Of a DNA stretch of 23,007 bases, positions 16,731 to 23,007 are shown piece after piece (the stretch's first letter is position 1; each line of letters starts with the position of its first letter). Source of the DNA: JANRKN01 sp033763435 (GTDB taxonomy: Bacteria > Planctomycetota > Phycisphaerae > Phycisphaerales > UBA1924); the NCBI GenBank assembly GCA_033763435.1, contig JANRKN010000144.1, positions 1 through 23,007 of the forward strand, in the 5' to 3' direction. The position numbers and the translations under genes are program-made. The notes under the pieces are model-generated. The model was not told the DNA's origin and searched no databases. It was given only the letters and a program-made list of their open reading frames with translations.

Positions 16731-18827
16731 ATGTCGCGCGTGAACAACAAGCTGCATCGGCGTGGGATGGTTTGTTCGGGGCGTGCGGGGACGCAGTCGG
16801 CGATGCTGATGGGCGCGCTGGCGGCGACGCTCCTGGCGACGCTCCTGGGGGCGTGCAGCGAGCCAGCCAGGCCGATCCGCGCGGAGCTTGGGCCTGCGCG
16901 CGACACGCCCTCGGCGCTGCGCGGGACGGTGGGTTCGCAGGCGACCCTCCGCGGCGCGACGCCCGTGCTGGTCTCGGGCTATGGCCTGGTCGTGGGCCTT
17001 CGCGGAACGGGCGGAAGGCCTCTGCCTGAGAACATCGCGGCATCGATGGAGCGCGAGATGGGGCTCAAAGGCATCGGGCGCGCGACGGACGCGCCCGGCA
17101 CGGCGATCAACAACCGCACGCCGCGGGAGATGCTCGCGGATCCGAACGTCGCGGTCGTGGCGGTGCTCGCGGCGGTGCCGCCCGGCGCGCCCGAGGGATA
17201 TCAGTTCGACGTGGTGATCCGCGCGATCAACGCGAGCAGCCTCGAGGGCGGGACGCTGTGGTCGACGGACCTGAAGCTCGGCGCGCCGACGACGGTGTTT
17301 GACCCGCAGCTCAACCGCGTGGGCGTCGCGCGGGGCCCGGTGTTCCTGAACCCGTTCGCGGAGCCGAGCACGGCGGCGACGTTCGGCGGCGTGACGCAGA
17401 CGGTCGGGCGCGTGCTGCTGGGCGGGACGGTGACGAGTTCGACGTCGATGGAGCTGCAGTTGGACACGCCCGGGCATTCGCGCGCGAGCGCGGTGGCCGC
17501 GGCGATCAACTCGCGCTTCCGCGAAGGCACGGGCGACCGCGGGCCGGTCGCGCGGGCGCGGAACGCGCAGTCGATCACGGTGACGGTGCCCGCGCGGATG
17601 CGCGACAAGCCCGGCGAGTTCGTCAAGCTTCTGGAGTTCCTGCAGATCGATCAGTCGTTCCCGGAAGAGTCGGCGCGGTCGATGGTCGAGGCGCTCAAGG
17701 ACAAGCCGAGCATGGCCGACGACCTGGCGTGGGCGCTGGAAGCAATCGGCGAGCGGGCGATTCCGTTCGTGCGCGACCTGTACGAGTTCCCTGAGCAGAT
17801 CCCGCAGGTGGCGGCGCTGCGGGCGGGCGCGCGGCTGGGCGATCCGCGCGCGACGGAGCGTCTGCGCGAGCTGGCGGCGCGTTCGGCGCCCGCGGTGAGG
17901 CTGGCGGCGATCCAGCTTCTGGGCGAAGTGGCACGCGGGCCGGGGATTGATGCAACGCTGCGCGAGCTGCTGCGCGAGAACGACCTGGTCACGCGGATCG
18001 CGGCGTACGAAGCGCTCGCGCGCAGGGCCGAGCGGGCGCAGCTCGCGCGGCTGCTGGAGTGGGATCAGTCGCGGCCTGACCAGCGGGCGAACCCGGTGGG
18101 GTTCACGCAGCTGGAGATGCTCGCGCGGATGAACCTGCCCGCGGGTGCGATGCCGGGGATCGAGCGCAAGCTGGTGTCGGGCAAGTTTCTGATGGACGTG
18201 GTGCCGGTGGGCGAGCCGCTGATCTACATCACGCAGCAGGGCCAGCCTCGGATCGTGCTGTTCGGCGAGCCCAAGGCGCAGCCCGGCGCGAGCCTGACGC
18301 AGCAGCCGATCGGGGGCGGGACGCTGAAGCGTCCGATGCTGGTCTCGGCGTGGTCGAACCGGTTTCTGGCGATCGCCGAGGGCGAGGACCAGCCCGTGCG
18401 GATCCGGTATCAGGATCCGACGGGCGGGCGCGTGGTGACGGGGACGGTGAGCCACGAGCTGCCCGACGTCGTGGAGTTCCTGTCGCGCGAGCCTTCGCCT
18501 GAGGACCCGCGGCCCGGGCTTGGGCTGACGTACTCAGAGACCATCGGGATTCTGTACGCGCTGCATCAGGGACGCGCGACCGCCGGCGGGTTCGCGACCG
18601 AGCAGGATCGGCTGGTCGCCGAACTGCTGACGGTCGGGCGGGGCGTGCCGGTGCCCGAGCGTCCGGAGACGACGGCCGACGAGGGTCGGGACGTGCTGAT
18701 CTTCGACACTCCCGCGCCGACGGCGCCCCAGCCCGTGACCGGCGAGAAACCCGCGGAGCCCGCGCCGACGCCTGAACCGGCGGCCAAGCCCCGGATCGTG
18801 CCGTTGCCGCCCAAGAACCCGAAGTAA
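16731..18827 (+). CDS. FlgI (P-ring)-domain lipoprotein with HEAT-like repeats
   Basis: A 698-residue protein from ATG 16731. The N-terminus has a hydrophobic stretch ending in lipobox LLGAC, so Cys42 is the likely lipid anchor. Residues about 70-330 match flagellar P-ring protein FlgI: LVSGYGLVVGLRGTGG (80-95), a block aligned with FlgI's AAVMVTASLPP region (VAVVAVLAAVPPG, then FDVVIRAINASSLEGGTL), and SITVTVPARM near the domain end. Residues about 330-450 are Ala/Leu/Arg-rich HEAT-like helical repeats (RLGDPRATERLRELA). A beta-rich segment (IYITQQGQPRIVLFGEP) follows, and the tail is Pro-rich. True FlgI is about 365 residues and not a lipoprotein, so this may be a P-ring variant or a repurposed envelope protein. 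No other flagellar gene is in the window. GGGAG lies only one base before the ATG, so the start could instead be 16767; both keep the lipobox. Confidence 0.78.
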   Translation: MSRVNNKLHRRGMVCSGRAGTQSAMLMGALAATLLATLLGACSEPARPIRAELGPARDTPSALRGTVGSQATLRGATPVLVSGYGLVVGLRGTGGRPLPENIAASMEREMGLKGIGRATDAPGTAINNRTPREMLADPNVAVVAVLAAVPPGAPEGYQFDVVIRAINASSLEGGTLWSTDLKLGAPTTVFDPQLNRVGVARGPVFLNPFAEPSTAATFGGVTQTVGRVLLGGTVTSSTSMELQLDTPGHSRASAVAAAINSRFREGTGDRGPVARARNAQSITVTVPARMRDKPGEFVKLLEFLQIDQSFPEESARSMVEALKDKPSMADDLAWALEAIGERAIPFVRDLYEFPEQIPQVAALRAGARLGDPRATERLRELAARSAPAVRLAAIQLLGEVARGPGIDATLRELLRENDLVTRIAAYEALARRAERAQLARLLEWDQSRPDQRANPVGFTQLEMLARMNLPAGAMPGIERKLVSGKFLMDVVPVGEPLIYITQQGQPRIVLFGEPKAQPGASLTQQPIGGGTLKRPMLVSAWSNRFLAIAEGEDQPVRIRYQDPTGGRVVTGTVSHELPDVVEFLSREPSPEDPRPGLGLTYSETIGILYALHQGRATAGGFATEQDRLVAELLTVGRGVPVPERPETTADEGRDVLIFDTPAPTAPQPVTGEKPAEPAPTPEPAAKPRIVPLPPKNPK

Positions 18828-19105
18828 CGTGCGCGGCGACCGCGAGCCCTAAAGCCCGCGCCAGATTGTGCTTGCGCACCGATCGCCGGGCCGATGGTCC
18901 GAGGCGGAGGCCTCGCGCACGGCCGTGGACAGCCTGTCGGTTGCGACGTCGGACGAGCGACGTCTGGGAGGGACGTGGACTTTCGATATGCTGGGGTTAG
19001 GCTTGCGGCCAGCCACTACCCGTAGGGGCGGGGGTGCGTGGAGCGGGGCGGCGGCGGCGTGGTGTGTGTTCCCCGGGGATCGGCGACAGGGAGGTTGTGG
19101 TCGCG
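18828..19105 (+). promoter_or_regulatory. Leader and likely promoter region of smc
   Basis: These 278 bases between the FlgI-like gene and smc hold no ORF of interest. TATGCT (18987-18992), set in TTTCGATATGCTGGGG, is the most -10-like sequence and would give a leader of about 110 bases; no good -35 is found 17 bases before it. The same hexamer occurs before the M28 peptidase gene (3306-3311). AGGGAGG (19088-19094) is the smc ribosome binding site. No clear terminator follows the FlgI-like gene. Confidence 0.35.
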
Positions 19106-22100
19106 ATGAGGCTGGTCAAGCTCACGTTGTGTGGTTTCAAGTCGTTCGCGGATCGGACGGAGTTCACGTTCGATCAGCCGATCACCGGCATCGTCGGCCC
19201 CAACGGGTGCGGCAAGAGCAACGTCGTCGACGCGGTGAAGTGGGTGCTGGGCGAGCGCTCGAGCAAGAGCCTGCGCGGCACGGAGATGCTCGACGTGATC
19301 TTCTCAGGCTCGGCCGGGCGCAAGCCCGAGGGCATGGCCTCGGTGTCGCTCACGTTCGACAACCCGCTGGTCGCGGCGGGCGAGAGCAAGCCGACGGGCG
19401 ATCATGTCGCGACGGTGGAGACCGCGGCCGAGGCGAGCGCGGAGGTCGCGGGCGAAGCGAGCACTGACGCGGGTGCGAAGCCCGCGACGGGCGAGCCGCA
19501 GGGTGCGGACGAGGACGCGGAGCCCTCGGCGATCGACCTGAGCGTGCGCGGTCGGCGCGCGCTGCCGATCGATGCCGACACAGTGGAGATCGAGCGGCGC
19601 CTGTTCCGCGATGGGGGCAGCGCGTACCTGATCAACGGGAAGAAGGCGCGGCTGCGCGACATCCGCGAGCTGTTCCTGGACACGGGCATCGGCGCGGACG
19701 CGTACTCGATCATCGAGCAGGGCAAGGTCGATGCGATGTTGCTCGCGTCGCCTCAGGAACGCCGGACGGTGTTTGAGGAGGCCGCGGGGGTTGCGAAGTA
19801 CAAGCAGCGGCGGATCGAGGCGCAGCGCAAGCTCGAGCGGACGGAGGTGAACCTCACGGCCGTGCGCGAGCAGCTGGATTCGACCGAGCGCCGGCTGCGG
19901 ATCGTGCGCGGGCAGGCGGTGAAGGCGCGCAAGTTCCAGGAGCTGGACGCGGAGCTCAAGGCCTGGCGCATGTCGCTGGCGCTGGAGCAGCACGCGGACC
20001 TGGTCTCGCGGTTGAGCGGGCTGACGAGCCGTCAGACCGAGCTGGGCACACAGCGCGAGCAGGCGCATGCGCAGCTCGGCGAGCTGGAGGCTTCCAAGCA
20101 GGAGCTGGACCTTGGGCGCCAGAGCCTCGAGGACGAGCATCGGCGCGTGGGGCAGGAGCGCCTGAGCGCGCAGCACGCGCGCGAGCAGGCGACGCAGCGT
20201 CAGACGATGACGCGCCGGGCGATCGACGAGGCGCAGAACCGCGCGCGGATCGATGAGGACCGGCTCAAGGAGCTTGAGGGCAAGCGGATCTCGACCGAGG
20301 CGTCGGTCGCGGACCAGCGCGAGCAGGTCGCGGCGCTGATCGAGAAGCTGGGCGAAGAAGAGCGCCGATTGCGCAGCGCGCAGGACGAGCGCCAGGCAGC
20401 GCAGAACGCGTACTCGACGAAGGTGGCGGAGCTGAACACCAAGCGCTCGGCGGCGCAGCGGATCGACCGCGAGCGGCTGGGGCTGAGTTCGTCGATTCAG
20501 GCGGACGAGCGGCGGATCGAGCAGTTTGCCGAGCAGGCCGGGCGGCTGGGCAAGCGCGCGGGCGAGCTTGAGGGCGAGCGCGGGCACCTGGAAGCGCAGG
20601 CGAATCAGTCGCGCGCGACCTCGTCGGCGCACGCGGCGAAGGCCTCGGAGCTGGAAGCGCAGATCAAGGCGCTGAACGCGCGGGGCGATGAGCTGACGCA
20701 GGACCGGCGCGAGCGCGCGCGGGCCGTGGCGGACCGCGAGCAGGAGCTGGTGAGGCTGGATTCGCGGCGGGCGATGCTGCGCGAGCTGGCGGAGGCGCGC
20801 GCGGGCTTCGGGCGCGCCGTGAAGACGGTGCTGGAAGCCAAGGACGCGGGCGCGGGCTTCGCGGGCGTGATCGCGCCGCTGGCGGACCTGATCGAGACGG
20901 ATGAATCGTGGGGCGCGGAGGGCGCGGCGCTGATCGAAGCGGCGCTGGGCGCGCGGCTGCAGGCGCTGGTGGTGCCGAGCCTCGCGGAGATGCCCTCGGC
21001 CGAGGACCTCGCGACCATCCCCGGGCGCGTGGTGTTCCTGCCCATGCGGGGGCTGGGCGCGAGCGCGGGCACGCCCGCGACGATCGATGAGCTTGCGCAG
21101 CGCGCGGGCGCGACGACCGACAGCCGGCTGGTGCGCGTGCGCGACCTGGTCCGCGTGCGCGAGCGCGGAAGCGAGCACGAGGCGCTGGTTTCGGGCCTGC
21201 TCGACCGGCTGCTGGGCACGACGATGCTGGTCGAGTCGCTCGACGCGGCGATGATGCTCGCGGCAACGCCGGGCGGGGGCGAGACGCGCTTTGTGACGCG
21301 CGGCGGGACGGTGCTCGAGAGCGATGGGCGCGTGATCGCGGGCTCGATGGCGGGCGATGAGGCGGGCGCCGAGGCGGGCGGCCTGCTGCAGCGCCAGGCG
21401 GAGCTCGAGGGCCTCGAGAAGGCGGTCGCGGCGCTGCGGGCGCGCGTCGAGCAGGAACGCGCGGCGCTCGCGGCGGTCGATGCCGACGCGGCGGAGATCA
21501 ATCGGCAGATTGCGGCGGGCCAGTCGGCGCTGGCGGTCGAGCAGCGGGCCGCGGCGTCCACGGGCGCGGCGGCCGAGCGGTTCGAGGCTGAGATGAAGCG
21601 CCTGGACCGCGAGCTGCGCGGCGTGCGCGAAGAGTCGGCGCAGGTCGCGCAGCGTTCGGCGACCGTCGCGGCCGACCTTGACAAGGTCCGCGAGCGGGTC
21701 GCGAGCCTGTCGCGCCTCCACGACGAGGAAGCCGCGGCGGCAGCGGCGCTCGAGGGCGGCGTGCGCGAGGCCCAGGCCCTCGCGGAGACCGCGAACGAAG
21801 CGGCGACCAAGGCCAAGGTCGAGGCGGGGCGTCTGAGCGAGGCGCTGAGCAACGCGCGGCGTGAGCTGTCGCGGCTGGAACTCGCGCTGGATGAACTGTC
21901 GCGGTCGATCCGCGACGTGGCGGCGCATCTGGAGCGCGCGAGCGCGCAGGCCGCGGAGCATCAGAGGACGCTCGAGGCGTGCGTCGGTGAGATCGAGCGC
22001 GCGGGCAAGGCCGAGACGGAGCTCGCCGAGCAGCTCGAGGGGCTGGGCGTGCGGGTGGACGAGGCGATCGCCGCGGCCGAGGCGGTGGGCGAGAAGGTGC

Positions 22101-23007
22101 TGTCGGCGCGGCAGCGGGCGCAGGCGATCGAGCGCGACTGGCACTCGCTGGAAGTGGCCAAGCGCGAGCTGGAGGTCAAGCGCGAGAACCTCGAGGACCG
22201 CGCGCGCGAGGAACTGGCGATGGATCTGGCGTGGGAGCACGCCGAGTATCGCGCGCTGCTGGATTCGGGGGGCGTGGTGCCGGTGGATGTCGAGCGCGCC
22301 GAGAGCGAGATCGGCAAGCTGCGCGACGCGATCAAGTCGCTGGGAAGCGTGAACCTGGATGCGATCCACGAGGAGACGGACCTGTCGGACCAGCACGTGA
22401 AGCTGCGGGCGCAGGTCGAGGACCTAGACACCGCGCGCGGGCAGCTGCTGGAGCTGATCGACCGGCTGAACACGCTGTCGCGCGAGCGGTTCAAGGACGT
22501 GTTCGAGCGGATCCGCGAGGCGTTCGGCGCCGAGAACGGGATGTTCCGCAAGCTCTTCGGCGGCGGGCGGGCCGAGGTGCGCCTGATGCCGCTGGTCAAG
22601 GAGATCAACGGCGAGAAGGTCGTGACCGACGAGACGGACCTGCTCGAGTCGGGGATCGAGATCGTGGCCAAGCCCCCGGGCAAGGAGCCGCGGACGATCA
22701 GCCAGCTCTCGGGCGGCGAGAAGACGCTGACGGCGGTCGCGCTGCTGATGGCGATCTTCCGCAGCAAGCCCTCGTGCTTCTGCGTGCTGGACGAAGTCGA
22801 CGCCGCGCTGGACGAAGGCAACGTCGGCCGGTTCAACGGCGTCGTGCGCGAGTTCACGGACCGGAGCCACTTCATCGTCATCACGCACAACAAGCGCACG
22901 ATGGCCTCGGCGGACCAGCTCTACGGCGTGACGATGCAGGAGCGCGGCGTGTCCAAGCGCGTCAGCGTGCGCTTTGAGCAGGTCGGGCGCAACGGCGAGA
23001 TCAAGGC
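19106..23007 (+). CDS. smc: Chromosome partition protein SMC (3' end beyond the window)
   Basis: ATPase that compacts and helps segregate the chromosome, working with ScpA and ScpB. At least 1300 codons are present; no stop is reached. Walker A is GPNGCGKS (K37). Conserved EQGKVDAMLLASPQERR (Q205) and FEEAAGVAKYKQRR follow. Long coiled coils (about 235-560 and 760-1080) flank a hinge at about 565-750. The C-terminal head has LGSVNLDAI (about 1080), signature LSGGEK (S1202) and Walker B CVLDEVDAALD (D1229, E1230). Typical bacterial SMC is about 1180 residues. The excess is partly explained by a roughly 60-residue Ala/Glu/Thr-rich insert at about 90-151, within the N-terminal head. ATG 19106 is preferred; GTG 19097 is in frame but only 2 bases from AGGGAGG. 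The C-terminal motifs suggest the end is only a little past the window. Confidence 0.96.
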   Translation, partial: MRLVKLTLCGFKSFADRTEFTFDQPITGIVGPNGCGKSNVVDAVKWVLGERSSKSLRGTEMLDVIFSGSAGRKPEGMASVSLTFDNPLVAAGESKPTGDHVATVETAAEASAEVAGEASTDAGAKPATGEPQGADEDAEPSAIDLSVRGRRALPIDADTVEIERRLFRDGGSAYLINGKKARLRDIRELFLDTGIGADAYSIIEQGKVDAMLLASPQERRTVFEEAAGVAKYKQRRIEAQRKLERTEVNLTAVREQLDSTERRLRIVRGQAVKARKFQELDAELKAWRMSLALEQHADLVSRLSGLTSRQTELGTQREQAHAQLGELEASKQELDLGRQSLEDEHRRVGQERLSAQHAREQATQRQTMTRRAIDEAQNRARIDEDRLKELEGKRISTEASVADQREQVAALIEKLGEEERRLRSAQDERQAAQNAYSTKVAELNTKRSAAQRIDRERLGLSSSIQADERRIEQFAEQAGRLGKRAGELEGERGHLEAQANQSRATSSAHAAKASELEAQIKALNARGDELTQDRRERARAVADREQELVRLDSRRAMLRELAEARAGFGRAVKTVLEAKDAGAGFAGVIAPLADLIETDESWGAEGAALIEAALGARLQALVVPSLAEMPSAEDLATIPGRVVFLPMRGLGASAGTPATIDELAQRAGATTDSRLVRVRDLVRVRERGSEHEALVSGLLDRLLGTTMLVESLDAAMMLAATPGGGETRFVTRGGTVLESDGRVIAGSMAGDEAGAEAGGLLQRQAELEGLEKAVAALRARVEQERAALAAVDADAAEINRQIAAGQSALAVEQRAAASTGAAAERFEAEMKRLDRELRGVREESAQVAQRSATVAADLDKVRERVASLSRLHDEEAAAAAALEGGVREAQALAETANEAATKAKVEAGRLSEALSNARRELSRLELALDELSRSIRDVAAHLERASAQAAEHQRTLEACVGEIERAGKAETELAEQLEGLGVRVDEAIAAAEAVGEKVLSARQRAQAIERDWHSLEVAKRELEVKRENLEDRAREELAMDLAWEHAEYRALLDSGGVVPVDVERAESEIGKLRDAIKSLGSVNLDAIHEETDLSDQHVKLRAQVEDLDTARGQLLELIDRLNTLSRERFKDVFERIREAFGAENGMFRKLFGGGRAEVRLMPLVKEINGEKVVTDETDLLESGIEIVAKPPGKEPRTISQLSGGEKTLTAVALLMAIFRSKPSCFCVLDEVDAALDEGNVGRFNGVVREFTDRSHFIVITHNKRTMASADQLYGVTMQERGVSKRVSVRFEQVGRNGEIK

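Noticed and set aside
19304..22396. A 1030-codon open frame on the minus strand opposite smc
   Set aside because: Leu/Arg/Ala-rich without any motif. It is the antisense shadow of the SMC coiled coils in GC-rich codons.

Overview
The window is GC-rich (about two thirds G+C by eye) and tightly packed, with no tRNA, rRNA, transposase or CRISPR array that I can see. The gene set suggests a free-living Gram-negative-type bacterium: single-chain glycine dehydrogenase, B12-dependent class II ribonucleotide reductase, a FlgI-domain lipoprotein fused to HEAT-like repeats, secreted PDZ peptidases and a bacterial SMC. My best guess is Planctomycetota, probably Phycisphaerae. This is inferred from protein style and base composition, not from a marker gene.

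Layout. 1-3082: heptad repeats, a bidirectional terminator and gcvP (minus strand). 3083-3384: divergent spacer. 3385-5427: secreted M28/PA/PDZ metallopeptidase (plus). 8587 down to 5455: a minus-strand cluster of a DinB-like protein, nadB (L-aspartate oxidase) and a small lipoprotein, the last two overlapping by 4 bases. 8757-11427: a plus-strand cluster of hotdog thioesterase, purN and a secreted HExxH/PDZ peptidase, each pair overlapping by 4 bases. 11428-11762: a convergent spacer that folds into a long, multi-branched structure ending in a U-run, a candidate structured RNA. 15919 down to 11763: dcd then nrdJ (minus), a deoxynucleotide-supply pair. dcd carries an in-frame amber codon at codon 19. 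15920-16730: about 800 bases without a convincing gene, holding a G-rich repeat and an AT-richer block with DnaA-box-like sites. 16731-18827: FlgI-domain/HEAT lipoprotein (plus). 19106 to the end: smc (plus), running off the window.

How the genes fit together. dcd and nrdJ both feed dNTP synthesis: NrdJ reduces ribonucleotides and Dcd sends dCTP toward dUTP/dTTP. purN (purines), nadB (NAD) and gcvP (glycine and one-carbon units) are housekeeping metabolism linked by one-carbon and aspartate use, but they sit in separate transcription units. Two secreted peptidases (3385-5427 and 9793-11427) both end in a PDZ domain and probably act outside the cytoplasm.

Most worth a second look: the structured element behind nrdJ; the amber codon in an otherwise intact dcd; the FlgI-HEAT lipoprotein; the heptad repeats at three intergenic sites; and the roughly 60-residue insertion in the SMC N-terminal head.
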